From the NCBI GenBank assembly GCA_035515795.1, contig DATJAY010000039.1, positions 206,964 through 270,963 of the forward strand: a DNA stretch of 64,000 nucleotides, read 5' to 3'. The DNA comes from Candidatus Acidiferrales bacterium (GTDB taxonomy: Bacteria; Bacteroidota; Ignavibacteria; Kryptoniales; JAKASW01). The position numbers were made by a program, and so were the translations under genes. This document shows, one piece after another, positions 8,688 through 18,304 of the stretch (positions are counted from its first letter, which is position 1; the number at the start of each line of letters is the position of its first letter). The notes beneath the pieces are model-generated. The model saw only the letters and a program-made list of their open reading frames with translations. It was not told the DNA's origin and did not search any database.

Positions 8688-10496
8688 ATGCGACACTTGA
8701 AGCGACTTGTACTTAGTATTCTTGCGTTAACCTTTCTGAATACATCAGCGTTTGCGGGGACTTTAGGCAGCAACGCTCCGCGATTGTTGTCTATGGCGCC
8801 GGTCGATTGGATTATCATCATCCTCTATTTCGTGGTCGTGCTTCTAATCGGGTTTTATCTGAGGAAATACACCAGTACGGGCGAAGAATTCTTCATGGCT
8901 GGCCGTAAGATAACCGCATGGGTTGCCGGTCTCAGTTTTATTTCGGCGAACCTCAGTTCGCTCGAGACTATGGGCTGGTCCGCCATGTCGTACCAGTATG
9001 GTATGTTAGGCGCACATGCATATCTGATCGGAGCAATTCCGGCGATTCTGTTCCTTGCTATCGTGATGATGCCCTTCTATTACATATCAAGAACTCATTC
9101 TGTGCCGGGGTACTTGAAGCTGCGCTATGGAGAGGCAAGCCGCTCTCTTGCAGGAATCTCTTTCACCTTCATGACCGTTCTCGTCTGTGGTGTCAACATG
9201 TTTGCGATGGCGAAGATCATGCAGATGTTGCTGGGGTGGAACTTTGATGTCTGCATCTGGGTATCATCGATCACCGTTGCTGTCTATGTTGCATTGGGCG
9301 GGCTGCTCTCAGCCGTTTTCAATGAAGTCATGCAGTTCTTTCTTATCTGGCTCGGTACGCTGCTGATTCCCATACTTGGATTGATCGAAGCCGGTGGCTG
9401 GAGCAAGATGATGGAGGCCATCAATGCGCAGCATCCCGGAGAAAACTTCACCAGCTTATGGGCAAACCTCGGTTCCGCGGCAAACAATCCGATGGGAATG
9501 CATTGGACAGGGATGGTGTTCGGATTAGGCCTCGCCGTGTCGTTCGGATACTGGTGTACCGATTTTCTTCAAGTGCAGCGCGTCATGGCTGCGAAGAGCC
9601 TGAAAGCGGCACAGAACGGGACAATCATCGGAGCTGCTTTGAAAATGATGGTCCCCTTGATCGTAACAATTCCCGGATTACTGGGACTTGCCGTTCTGAC
9701 AAAGAAATCGGGAATCGTCTTGGTGCCGGAAAGCGTTGCCCAGACGACGGGCGGTCACAGCTACAATGAAGTACTCCCGCTCATGATGGCGCGTTACCTC
9801 GGGCCGGGTCTTCTCGGTCTCGGGATCACCGCGATGGTAGCAGGATTTATGTCCGGCATGGCAGGAAACGTGAGCGCGTTTTCGACAGTATGGACTTATG
9901 ATGTCTACCGGCCGCTAATCAATAGAAATGCAACTGATGCCCATTACGTCAGCATGGGACGCTGGTCTTCAATTATCGGGGTGTTCATCGCGATCCTTAC
10001 TGCGTACGCCGCAAAGCTTTTCAGCAACATCCTGGTTTATCTGCAAGTACTCGTCATGTTTTTTATAATTCCTCTATTTGGCGTCGTCATACTCGGCATG
10101 TTGTGGAAACGGGCTACGTCTGCCGCGGGATTCTGGGGATTCCTCGCAGGGATCCTGACTTCAATCTGCGAGTTTATTTACGTTCACGTCTTTCCGGGGC
10201 ACTTCGATCCTACTCAACTCAATCCGGTGCATGTGCAATACATCGCTCTGTCTCCGCTGGCACAGGATATGGCCGTCAACATGTACAGTGCTCTATGGTC
10301 GCTTCTCGTGTGCATGGGAGTGACAGTATTGGTGAGCGTGTTCACTAGACCCAAGTCTGACGAAGAATTGAAGGACCTCGTCTACGGTATGACGAAGATT
10401 CCAAACGAGGGTCCATCTCCATGGTACAGGCATCCGAAGTTCTGGGCTGCTGTCGTTTTGTGCGTCCTTATTGGCGTCAATATTATTTTCTGGTGA
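8688..10496 (+). CDS. sodium:solute symporter (SSS family), probable fucose/rhamnose uptake
   Basis: Inner-membrane sodium-coupled transporter of 602 residues with 13 or more hydrophobic segments. Family features include VVLLIGFYLRKYTSTGEEFFMAGR after the first helix and the SANLSSLETMGW segment in the first core helix; TAMVAGFMSGMAGNVSAFST matches the Na-site region of the SGLT type. An extra N-terminal hydrophobic stretch (LVLSILALTFLNTSAFAG) looks like a signal sequence before the usual first helix, which is uncommon. As first gene of the fucose/rhamnose operon it most likely imports L-fucose, L-rhamnose or a related sugar. A 77-residue membrane protein follows within 11 bases. Confidence 0.85.
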   Translation: MRHLKRLVLSILALTFLNTSAFAGTLGSNAPRLLSMAPVDWIIIILYFVVVLLIGFYLRKYTSTGEEFFMAGRKITAWVAGLSFISANLSSLETMGWSAMSYQYGMLGAHAYLIGAIPAILFLAIVMMPFYYISRTHSVPGYLKLRYGEASRSLAGISFTFMTVLVCGVNMFAMAKIMQMLLGWNFDVCIWVSSITVAVYVALGGLLSAVFNEVMQFFLIWLGTLLIPILGLIEAGGWSKMMEAINAQHPGENFTSLWANLGSAANNPMGMHWTGMVFGLGLAVSFGYWCTDFLQVQRVMAAKSLKAAQNGTIIGAALKMMVPLIVTIPGLLGLAVLTKKSGIVLVPESVAQTTGGHSYNEVLPLMMARYLGPGLLGLGITAMVAGFMSGMAGNVSAFSTVWTYDVYRPLINRNATDAHYVSMGRWSSIIGVFIAILTAYAAKLFSNILVYLQVLVMFFIIPLFGVVILGMLWKRATSAAGFWGFLAGILTSICEFIYVHVFPGHFDPTQLNPVHVQYIALSPLAQDMAVNMYSALWSLLVCMGVTVLVSVFTRPKSDEELKDLVYGMTKIPNEGPSPWYRHPKFWAAVVLCVLIGVNIIFW

Positions 10497-10506
10497 GGTG
10501 GATGCG

Positions 10507-10740
10507 ATGAAAGAACTAAGACGAATAGAAATCTGGTTTTTTATTGGAGCACTGTTGACCGTCTACGGAATATTGATTGTCGCATCAGGGATATATTACT
10601 GGCTTGTTCCGCTGGCACATCAAGTGGCGCTGTCAGACCTCCATTCGGATATCTGGTGGGGGGCATTACTGCTGGTTCTGGGATTGATTTATGCTATCAA
10701 GTACTGGCCTTTCAGGACGAACAAAGGAACAGAAACTTGA
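10507..10740 (+). CDS. small two-helix membrane protein next to the symporter
   Basis: Protein of 77 residues with two hydrophobic helices (IWFFIGALLTVYGILIVASG and IWWGALLLVLGLIYAI), a short loop between them and a basic tail. I begin at the ATG giving MKELRRIE, 10 bases after the symporter stops, with GAGGTGGATG just upstream as a possible ribosome site. Small membrane proteins of this form often sit next to SSS transporters in related bacteria and could be accessory subunits; that role is inference. No named family recognised. Confidence 0.65.
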   Translation: MKELRRIEIWFFIGALLTVYGILIVASGIYYWLVPLAHQVALSDLHSDIWWGALLLVLGLIYAIKYWPFRTNKGTET

Positions 10741-10845
10741 GAAATGTGCGGGTCAAGAGAATTGAAAGTGACTCCTTGCAGTCAGCTACCGTGATCTGTA
10801 AGGATTCTTGAATTCAGAATATAAAATGAATAAAGGAATTACATT

Positions 10846-11511
10846 TTGAAAGAGAACGTTGATCGGCTTAGAAAAGAAATCACAGAGATCGGAATAAAAC
10901 TGTACGAACGCGGCTACATTGCCGCGAATGACGGGAATATCAGCGCACGCATCAACAAGAATCGAGTGCTGATAACTCCAACAAGGATGCGCAAAGGCTC
11001 TATGAAGACGAGCGACCTCAGCATAATCGACATGACAGGTAAACTGATCACCGGGAAGAGGAAGCCATCATCGGAGTGCGACTTCCACGTAAAGATTTAC
11101 AGAGATAGACGCGACGTCAACAGTGTGTGTCATGCTCATCCGCCGTACGCGACCGGCTTCGCAGTTGCGGGAGTTCCGCTCGACAAGATGATTTTGCCGG
11201 AAGTAATTATCAGACTTGGAGTTGTTCCGATCGTCGATTATGGCACACCGGGTCACAGCGATCTCTACGACCAGATTCATAAAAAATTAAAAGACCATGA
11301 TGCTTTTCTTTTAGCTAATCACGGAGCGATTACCGTAGGCAACAGCGTCATGGATGCTTACGATAAAATGGAGACTTTGGAGCACCTCGCGAAGATTCAA
11401 TTCATCGCGCATCTCCTCGGAAATGTGAATACACTTACGCCTGAGCAGGTCGAAAAGCTGATTCCGCTTCGGGAAAAATTCGGCGCACGAAAAGATTTAA
11501 GTCTGGAGTAA
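10846..11511 (+). CDS. fucA: class II aldolase, L-fuculose-1-phosphate aldolase type
   Basis: Zinc-dependent aldolase that splits L-fuculose-1-phosphate into dihydroxyacetone phosphate and L-lactaldehyde. The 221 residues carry the class II features: GNISARI near residue 29, the catalytic Glu in SSECDFH (about residue 77), VCHAHPPYATGFAVAG with two zinc-binding His, and LLANHGAITVG with the third. The start is TTG, supported by AAAGGA nine bases upstream and by the normal N-terminus. The operon also has a second aldolase, fused in the gene at 14964, so this one may be specific for the fucose branch. Confidence 0.85.
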   Translation: MKENVDRLRKEITEIGIKLYERGYIAANDGNISARINKNRVLITPTRMRKGSMKTSDLSIIDMTGKLITGKRKPSSECDFHVKIYRDRRDVNSVCHAHPPYATGFAVAGVPLDKMILPEVIIRLGVVPIVDYGTPGHSDLYDQIHKKLKDHDAFLLANHGAITVGNSVMDAYDKMETLEHLAKIQFIAHLLGNVNTLTPEQVEKLIPLREKFGARKDLSLE

Positions 11512-11553
11512 ATGCAGAAGCTCGTGGACGACAAAGTATAGGAGGAATATCTA

Positions 11554-13371
11554 ATGAGTAAACAGATTATAAAAATGAACATACCCGTAAAGCGCCTTCG
11601 GGGAAGCATGCCGAAAATAGGTATTCGTCCAGTGATAGACGGAAGAAGAAAAGGCGTTCGCGAGTCTCTTGAGAATCAGACGATGCAAATGGCAAAGAAT
11701 GCGGCAAAATTCTTGACGGAGAGTCTCCGTCATTCGAACGGATTGCCCGTTGAGTGCGTGATTGCCGATCAGACGATCGGAGGTGCAGCCGAGGCGGCAG
11801 AAGCTGCCGAGAAGTTCGCGCGTGAGGGAGTCGGAGTTTCGCTTACCCTAACTCCGTGCTGGTGCTATGGAACTGAGGTGATGGATTCCGATCCATTGGT
11901 TCCTAAGGCTGTCTGGGGATTCAACGGGACCGAGCGGCCCGGGGCCGTATATCTTGCTGCAGCCCTCGCGGGATATTCGCAAAAAGGATTGCCGACATTT
12001 GGCATTTATGGCAAAGACGTTCAGGACATGTCGGACTCTCGAATTCCGGACGATGTCAAAGAGAAGCTTATGCGATTCGCCAAATCCGGACTCGCCGTCG
12101 CTGAGATGAGAGGCAAGTCATATCTCTCAATCGGTGGAACGTCGATGGGCATCGTGGGTTCCGTAGTCAGTCCTGATTTTTTTGCCGACTATCTCGGTAT
12201 GAGAAACGAATCGGTGGATATGTCCGAGCTCGTAAGGAGAATTGACGAAGGAATATTCGATCGGGATGAATACAGAAAAGCTTTAGAGTGGACAAAGTCA
12301 TACTGCAAAGAAGGTGAAGATGTCAACCTGGAGAAGGACCGTGCTTCGCGCCAAAGAAAAGATAATGAATGGGAAACTGTGGTAAAGATGGCCATCATAG
12401 CCAAGGATTTGATGGTCGGCAACGAGAAGCTTGCGCAGCTTGGCTTTAAGGAAGAGTCGATGGGTCACAACGCGATAGTCGCCGGGTTTCAGGGACAACG
12501 TCAATGGACCGACCATTTCCCGAACGGAGATTTTCTCGAAGCGATACTGAACTCATCGTTCGATTGGAACGGGATTCGCGAGCCGTTCGTGATGGCAACT
12601 GAGAACGACAGCCTGAACGGTACAGCTATGCTCTTCGGGCATCTTCTCGCCGACACTGCGCAGATATTCTCCGATGTCCGGACTTACTGGAGTCCTGCGT
12701 CCGTAAAACGAGTGACGGGAAAATCATTGAAGGGGAGAGCAGCAAACGGGATACTGCATCTCATCAACTCAGGCTCAACTTCGCTCGATGCAACCGGCAG
12801 ACAGCGCTTGAAAGGGAAACCTGTGATGAAACCTTTCTGGGAGATCACTTCAGAAGATGTTGTTGCTTGTCTCGAGGCAACGAAATGGTGTCCTGCTGTC
12901 AGGGAATATTTCAGAGGAGGCGGCTTCTCTTCGCAGTTTCTGACCGAAGGCGAAATGCCCGTTACAATGAGTCGAGTAAACCTTATAAAGGGACTGGGCC
13001 CCGTCCTTCAGATCGCCGAAGGATTCACGATTGATCTCCCCGCCGCCGTCCATAGAAAACTCGACCGTAGAACGAATCCGACCTGGCCCACGACATGGTT
13101 TGCTCCGATACTGACCGGGAAAGGGGCGTTCACCGACGTTTACTCGGTCATGGCAAACTGGGGAGCCAACCATGGTGCGATAAGCTATGGACACATCGGT
13201 CATAAGCTCATAACGCTGGCCTCGATGCTTCGTATCCCGGTGAACATGCACAACGTTTCTCACGAAAGAATTTACAGGCCGAGTGCGTGGAGTGGCTTCG
13301 GGACGCAAGACTTGGAAGGTGCCGATTTCAGAGCGTGCAAAAATTTCGGACCGCTCTACGGGAAAGGCTGA
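11554..13371 (+). CDS. fucI: L-fucose isomerase
   Basis: Converts L-fucose to L-fuculose (known relatives also take D-arabinose). The 605 residues are close to the 591 of the E. coli enzyme. From the spacing I can place the metal ligands: E350 in [11 protein letters not shown]374 in IFSDVRTYW and H540 in NWGANHG, matching E337, D361 and H528 of E. coli. The opening [17 protein letters not shown] is also typical. The ribosome site is AGGAGG. It lies 42 bases after fucA and 96 bases before the kinase. No rhamnose isomerase gene is in the window. Confidence 0.95.
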   Translation: MSKQIIKMNIPVKRLRGSMPKIGIRPVIDGRRKGVRESLENQTMQMAKNAAKFLTESLRHSNGLPVECVIADQTIGGAAEAAEAAEKFAREGVGVSLTLTPCWCYGTEVMDSDPLVPKAVWGFNGTERPGAVYLAAALAGYSQKGLPTFGIYGKDVQDMSDSRIPDDVKEKLMRFAKSGLAVAEMRGKSYLSIGGTSMGIVGSVVSPDFFADYLGMRNESVDMSELVRRIDEGIFDRDEYRKALEWTKSYCKEGEDVNLEKDRASRQRKDNEWETVVKMAIIAKDLMVGNEKLAQLGFKEESMGHNAIVAGFQGQRQWTDHFPNGDFLEAILNSSFDWNGIREPFVMATENDSLNGTAMLFGHLLADTAQIFSDVRTYWSPASVKRVTGKSLKGRAANGILHLINSGSTSLDATGRQRLKGKPVMKPFWEITSEDVVACLEATKWCPAVREYFRGGGFSSQFLTEGEMPVTMSRVNLIKGLGPVLQIAEGFTIDLPAAVHRKLDRRTNPTWPTTWFAPILTGKGAFTDVYSVMANWGANHGAISYGHIGHKLITLASMLRIPVNMHNVSHERIYRPSAWSGFGTQDLEGADFRACKNFGPLYGKG

Positions 13372-13467
13372 TGAAACTGATTCGAAGAATATTCCTGCAA
13401 AGCATTGAAGGAATCGTGTCTGCCATGTGTACTTTGCGGGGAAACAAGGACAGAGCCGGCTAGCTCC

Positions 13468-14943
13468 ATGTCTGTCTCGAAGTTTCTCGCTGTAGATCTC
13501 GGCGCTGAAAGCGGAAGAGCTTTCGTCGGAGTTTTGAATGACCGAAACATCCATCTCGAAGAAATCCACAGGTTTCCTAATATCCCCATAGTTGTTTCGG
13601 GTCATCTCCATTGGGATGCCGTCGCCTTGTTCAAAGAAATTAAGAAGTCGCTCCGGCTTGCGGTGCAAAAAGGACACGAGGACATCGAGTCTCTAGGCAT
13701 CGATACCTGGGGAGTGGATTTCGGACTCGTGAAAAGGGAAGATGGCGCAGTCGACTCTCCATTTACTTACAGGGATTCACGAACAAATGGAATGATGGAA
13801 AAAGTTTTCGAGAGAATTTCGGGGGAAGAAATCTACGCAAGAACGGGCATCCAGCTCATGCAGATTAATTCACTTTATCAGCTGTATAGTGTGAAGCAGC
13901 AGTCCGGCGGGAGGGTCGACGGATTCGACAAACTCCTCTTCATGCCGGACCTGATGAATTATTTTCTGACGGGGAACAAATTTTCCGAATACACCATTGC
14001 CTCCACTTCCCAGATGCTGAGTGCGAGCTCGAAGGAATGGGACAAAGAAATCTTTTCTAAACTCGATTTGCCAATAGATATCATGGCTCAGGTCGTCCAG
14101 CCAGGAACGGTAATTGGCACGCCGCTGCCCTCAATTATGAAAGAGTCGGGTATGAAAAGAAGAATCAACGTTGTCGCGGTCGGGAGCCATGATACCGCGA
14201 GTGCGATTGCGGCCGTACCGGCTATCGAAGGACATTGGGCATATCTCAGCTCCGGCACCTGGTCGCTCATCGGCATCGAAGCGGAACAGCCGATCATCAA
14301 CGAACTCTCTCGCTCGAGTAATTTCACAAACGAAGGCGGAGTCGGAGGGAAAATAACTTTTTTGCAAAACATCATGGGCTTGTGGCTGCTGCAGGAAGTG
14401 AGAAGGAGCTGGGAGAAGAAAGGCGACCAATATAGCTATGATGAACTTGCAGCGATGGCGCGTGATACGAAGGAGTTCAAGTGTCTTGTGAATCCGAGCG
14501 ACAATTCGTTCTTGAATCCTCCGAACATGCAGGTGGCGATCGTTGACTTCTGCAAGAAGACAAATCAACCGTGTCCTGAAACAAAAGGCGAAATTGTCCG
14601 ATGTATATTTGAGAGTCTGGCTTTCAGCTACAGATCGGCGTTGAAAAAGATAAGACAGATCACGAGCCGTCCTGTTGAAAAACTGCATATCGTCGGCGGC
14701 GGATGTCAAAACGAGATGTTAAACCAATTCACCGCGGATTCCACCGATATTCCTGTGGTCGCTGGACCCGTCGAGGCGACGGCGCTCGGGAATATACTGG
14801 TACAGGCGATGTCAAGCGGAAAGGTCAATTCACTTGAAGAAGGCAGGAAAATTGGCGGCAAATCGTTCCCATTGAAGAAATACTTTCCTCAACAATCGGA
14901 GAAGTGGGGTGAGGTGTATGAAAGAATCCCGTTCAGTTTCTGA
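13468..14943 (+). CDS. rhaB: FGGY-family sugar kinase, rhamnulokinase type
   Basis: Phosphorylates the ketose made by the isomerase, giving L-rhamnulose-1-phosphate or L-fuculose-1-phosphate. The 491-residue protein begins LAVDLGAESGRAFVG, the phosphate-binding start of RhaB proteins. Next come LGIDTWGVDFGLV with the catalytic Asp and SGTWSLIGIE. The C-terminal LHIVGGGCQNEMLNQFTAD is typical of this subfamily. I use the ATG before SVSKFLAV; the frame is open upstream without similarity. The pairing with FucI suggests it serves as the fuculokinase here, a role that RhaB-like kinases are thought to take in other Bacteroidota (inference). Confidence 0.85.
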   Translation: MSVSKFLAVDLGAESGRAFVGVLNDRNIHLEEIHRFPNIPIVVSGHLHWDAVALFKEIKKSLRLAVQKGHEDIESLGIDTWGVDFGLVKREDGAVDSPFTYRDSRTNGMMEKVFERISGEEIYARTGIQLMQINSLYQLYSVKQQSGGRVDGFDKLLFMPDLMNYFLTGNKFSEYTIASTSQMLSASSKEWDKEIFSKLDLPIDIMAQVVQPGTVIGTPLPSIMKESGMKRRINVVAVGSHDTASAIAAVPAIEGHWAYLSSGTWSLIGIEAEQPIINELSRSSNFTNEGGVGGKITFLQNIMGLWLLQEVRRSWEKKGDQYSYDELAAMARDTKEFKCLVNPSDNSFLNPPNMQVAIVDFCKKTNQPCPETKGEIVRCIFESLAFSYRSALKKIRQITSRPVEKLHIVGGGCQNEMLNQFTADSTDIPVVAGPVEATALGNILVQAMSSGKVNSLEEGRKIGGKSFPLKKYFPQQSEKWGEVYERIPFSF

Positions 14944-14963
14944 ATGAATAACAGGTAAACATC

Positions 14964-17084
14964 ATGGCACTAAATCAGAACAGTTTTAAAAACGTAAGTT
15001 ATTTATGGAGCGAAGCGAAAGCGTCCGAGCTCAGCGGAGACGAAGTGGCCTTATTGGTCTACCGCTCAAACCTCCTGGGGACGGACCTCAGGATCACAAA
15101 CTACGGCGGCGGAAACACCTCATGCAAAGCCGTCGGCAAGGATCCGCTGATGGGAAAAGATGTGGAAGTCATGTGGGTGAAAGGATCGGGCGGAGACCTT
15201 GGAACCATGACTAAGAGCGGCCTGGCTGCGCTCTATGTCGATCGGCTCAGGAATTTGCAGAATATCTATCGGGGCATCAAACATGAAGATGAAATGGTTG
15301 AGCTCTTCAACCATTGCATATTCGATCTCAACTCGAAGGCCCCGTCGATCGATACGCCGCTCCATGGTTTTCTTCCTTTCAAACACATCGATCACATGCA
15401 TCCCGACGCAGCCATCGCGATCGCCGCCTCGAAGGACGGGAAAAAGATTATCACGGATTTGTTCGGCGGCATGGTAGGCTGGATAGAATGGCAGCGTCCC
15501 GGCTTCGATTTGGCTCTGAAGCTCAAAAAATTTGTAGATGAACATTCCGGAAGCCGCGGGCTCATCCTCGCCTCGCACGGCCTATTTACCTGGGGCGACA
15601 CTTCATATTCATGCTATGTGAATACTCTGGATGTCATTGAAAAATGCGCCGAGTACATAAATGAAAAAGTCCGCAAGCAACGCTCAGTGTTCGGTGGAGT
15701 GAAAGTTAAGTCGCTTGCCAGAGAGGAGCGGTTGAGGAGTGCCGCATGGCTGTCGCCGATTCTGAGAGGCTATTGTTCTTCGCAGACTAAGATGGTCGGC
15801 CACTTCACGGATGAAGAAGCGGTGCTTGAGTTTGTCAATTCGAAAAATCTCGATAGACTGGCGGAGATGGGCACGAGCTGCCCTGACCATTTTCTGCGCA
15901 CGAAGATCAGACCTCTGGTCCTCAAATTGAAAACCGACCGGACAATGAGGGATGTCGGGGAGGCAAAAGAAAGGATTGCTCCTCAGTTCGAGGCTTACAG
16001 AAAAATGTATTCGGAATATTACGGCAAATGCAAGCATCCCGACAGCCCTGCCATGCGTGATCCTAATCCTGTAGTGATATTACAGCCCGGCGTCGGTATG
16101 TTCACATTCGCAAAGGACAAGCAGACGGCAAGAGTCGCAGCCGAGTTCTACGTTAATGCGATTAACGTGATGAGAGGTGCCGAGGCAATCTCAGACTACG
16201 TCGCACTCAAGAGACAGGAAGCGTTCAACATCGAATACTGGCTGTTGGAGGAAGCTAAACTTGCACGACGGCCGAAACCTAAACCATTATCCGGCAGGGT
16301 AGCATTGATAACCGGGAGCGCGGGCGGAATTGGAAAGGCGATCGCCGAGAAGTTTGTGAAAGAGAGCGCGTGCGTGATCATCTGCGACAACGACAAACAA
16401 AGACTCGAAGGTGCAAAGGCTGAGTTCTCGAAGAAATATGGAAGAGACGTGTTCATCGCCGATACGGTCGATGTTACTAATTCATCCGACGTACAAGAAC
16501 TGTTCGATGAGGCGTCGTTAGCGTTTGGCGGAGTAGACATAGTCGTGAACTGTGCTGGTCTTTCCATTTCAAAGCCATTGGAAGGGCACACGGAGAAGGA
16601 TTGGGACATCCAGTACGACGTGATGGTGAAGGGGCAATTTCTTGTGACACAAAAGGGTGTGGAAGTCATGCGCAAGCAGAACTTCGGCGGCGACGTCCTG
16701 AATATCGTCAGCAAGAACGCGCTTGTCAGCGGACCGAATAACGCGGCATACGGATCTGCCAAAGCAGCGCAACTTCATCTCAGCCGGCTCAACGCAGCCG
16801 AGCTTGGCAAAGACAGGATTAGAGTAAACATCGTGAATCCGGACGCGGTGATCACGGACAGCAAAATCTGGAGCGGGGCATGGGCCGAAGGACGCGCTAA
16901 AGCTTATGGCGTGAAGGTGAAAGAGCTGCCCTCATTCTATGCGAAGAGAACTCTCTTGAACGAAATCATCAATCCGGAAGATATCGCTAATGCCTGTTTC
17001 GCTTTCGTATGTGGACTGTTGGACAAGTCGACAGGCAATGTCCTGAATGTCGACGGCGGAGTGGCTGCGGCATTCGTGAGATAG
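14964..17084 (+). CDS. rhaEW: bifunctional rhamnulose-1-phosphate aldolase / lactaldehyde dehydrogenase (RhaEW)
   Basis: Fusion of two enzymes in 706 residues. The first 410 form a class II aldolase (TPLHGFLPFKHIDHMHPD with zinc-ligand His, and LASHGLFTWG). From about residue 440 there is a short-chain dehydrogenase: ALITGSAGGIGKAI binds NAD, the Ser region is NIVSKNALVSG, and Y595 and K599 form the YxxxK pair (YGSAK). This order is that of RhaEW, known from comparative genomics of rhamnose use, where the aldolase yields L-lactaldehyde and the dehydrogenase turns it into L-lactate. LutABC, encoded divergently, would then give pyruvate. It lies 20 bases after the kinase. Confidence 0.92.
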   Translation: MALNQNSFKNVSYLWSEAKASELSGDEVALLVYRSNLLGTDLRITNYGGGNTSCKAVGKDPLMGKDVEVMWVKGSGGDLGTMTKSGLAALYVDRLRNLQNIYRGIKHEDEMVELFNHCIFDLNSKAPSIDTPLHGFLPFKHIDHMHPDAAIAIAASKDGKKIITDLFGGMVGWIEWQRPGFDLALKLKKFVDEHSGSRGLILASHGLFTWGDTSYSCYVNTLDVIEKCAEYINEKVRKQRSVFGGVKVKSLAREERLRSAAWLSPILRGYCSSQTKMVGHFTDEEAVLEFVNSKNLDRLAEMGTSCPDHFLRTKIRPLVLKLKTDRTMRDVGEAKERIAPQFEAYRKMYSEYYGKCKHPDSPAMRDPNPVVILQPGVGMFTFAKDKQTARVAAEFYVNAINVMRGAEAISDYVALKRQEAFNIEYWLLEEAKLARRPKPKPLSGRVALITGSAGGIGKAIAEKFVKESACVIICDNDKQRLEGAKAEFSKKYGRDVFIADTVDVTNSSDVQELFDEASLAFGGVDIVVNCAGLSISKPLEGHTEKDWDIQYDVMVKGQFLVTQKGVEVMRKQNFGGDVLNIVSKNALVSGPNNAAYGSAKAAQLHLSRLNAAELGKDRIRVNIVNPDAVITDSKIWSGAWAEGRAKAYGVKVKELPSFYAKRTLLNEIINPEDIANACFAFVCGLLDKSTGNVLNVDGGVAAAFVR

Positions 17085-17100
17085 GCCGTCAACGGCAGCG

Positions 17101-17949
17101 TCAGCGAGCGGTCTCGGTCGAAATCCCGCAAAGCTTTTCGCTCAACTCTTTGAGCTGCCTGCGCGCATCGGGATCGTATGCCTGATCAAGCGCTCTGGAT
17201 TTCCTTTTCCCGTCGAAATATGTACCTGTGACTTTCCCGGTTTCTTCCGAGAGTGCGACATATTCAAGCGCTTCGGCCCCGTCTTCGACCGAGCTCATTG
17301 TGCTTCCGAAAAATTCGTAAACCATATTGGTGTTCATTAGAGTCGCCGGATGCAGGCAATTCACTACGACTCCCGTTCCCTTAAGCTCCTCCGACAGATC
17401 AATCGTGAACATTATTTGTGCCAGCTTGCTCTGCCTGTAGGCACGAAAGCTCTCGTAGCTTTTTGCGAGCATGACGTCGCCGAAATCTATATTATGCTGT
17501 CCGATCGAAGACACGTTGATGATTCGAGAAGGAGCGCTTGCCTTGATGAGCGGCAACAGGCGGTGTGTCAGAAGAAAATGCGAAAGATAGTTCACTGCAA
17601 ATCTCAACTCATAGCCGTTACGGCTCAGCTCCCTGTTCCCGGTACCTCGGGGTCCGCCGCCGATGCCGGCATTATTCACGAGAAGATGGAGTTCTTTGTG
17701 TTCTGCGAGGACACTTTCTGCCATGGCATTTACTTCATCAAGAGATGATAAATCTGCATTGTAATATTCGAGCTTCTTAGACCCCGTTGACTCTTTGATT
17801 GCCGACAACACTTCTTTTCCTTTCTGCCGGTTTCGACCGTGCAGGAGAACTGTGGCTCCCCGGGACGCTATATGTTGCGCTGTCAACATACCCAGGCCGG
17901 CAGTAGAGCCGGTTATTAATACTACTTTGCTCAACAGATCTTGTGTCAT
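17101..17949 (-). CDS. short-chain dehydrogenase/reductase
   Basis: Cytoplasmic NAD(P)-dependent oxidoreductase of 282 residues. It has VVLITGSTAGLGMLTA as cofactor site, LLVNNAGIGGG as the NNAG motif, INVSSIGQ with the catalytic Ser and YRQSKLAQ with the YxxxK-type dyad (Y and K four apart). This arrangement resembles the retinol-dehydrogenase/WWOX-like group, for which substrates cannot be predicted. I start at the ATG before TQDLLSKV; the frame opens 13 codons upstream without similarity. It runs toward rhaEW with only 16 bases between the stops. Confidence 0.85.
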   Translation of the reverse strand: MTQDLLSKVVLITGSTAGLGMLTAQHIASRGATVLLHGRNRQKGKEVLSAIKESTGSKKLEYYNADLSSLDEVNAMAESVLAEHKELHLLVNNAGIGGGPRGTGNRELSRNGYELRFAVNYLSHFLLTHRLLPLIKASAPSRIINVSSIGQHNIDFGDVMLAKSYESFRAYRQSKLAQIMFTIDLSEELKGTGVVVNCLHPATLMNTNMVYEFFGSTMSSVEDGAEALEYVALSEETGKVTGTYFDGKRKSRALDQAYDPDARRQLKELSEKLCGISTETAR

Positions 17950-18304
17950 ATCTCTTTCAAACTTAATTTTCAGGAAGGTTTCAGTCAAAATGTGTATCGT
18001 AACTCACGAAGGATAATATTCGACTCGTCACAACATCCGGGACATAAATCCTCATCTGCAGTGCGTACCGTTATGTTTTTCATCTTCACATTCACGAATG
18101 TAAACATCTGATATCATGTGTAGTTCCATTTAATTCGCGCAGATCCCTTCATACTTGCCAATGTTTGGAATGATTGCTATCTTGATAAGGTTCAAGGTGC
18201 TCAGATCCAAAGGGATGACACGGACGGGTGGACTGGAAACGTGAATTGCGGAAAAGACTTCGACTCGGTAAATCCATAAAACACAATCGAATAATGGAGG
18301 AAAA
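17950..18304. other. intergenic region, nothing recognised
   Basis: A 355-base divergent spacer between the short-chain dehydrogenase and the secreted protein at 18305. I see no gene, no long inverted repeat and no copy of the dispersed repeats found elsewhere. The only clear signal is the GGAGGAAAA ribosome site just before 18305. Confidence 0.4.

Noticed and set aside
12850-13677. 275-codon frame on the minus strand across fucI and the kinase
   Set aside because: It overlaps two well-supported genes and has no domain pattern of its own.
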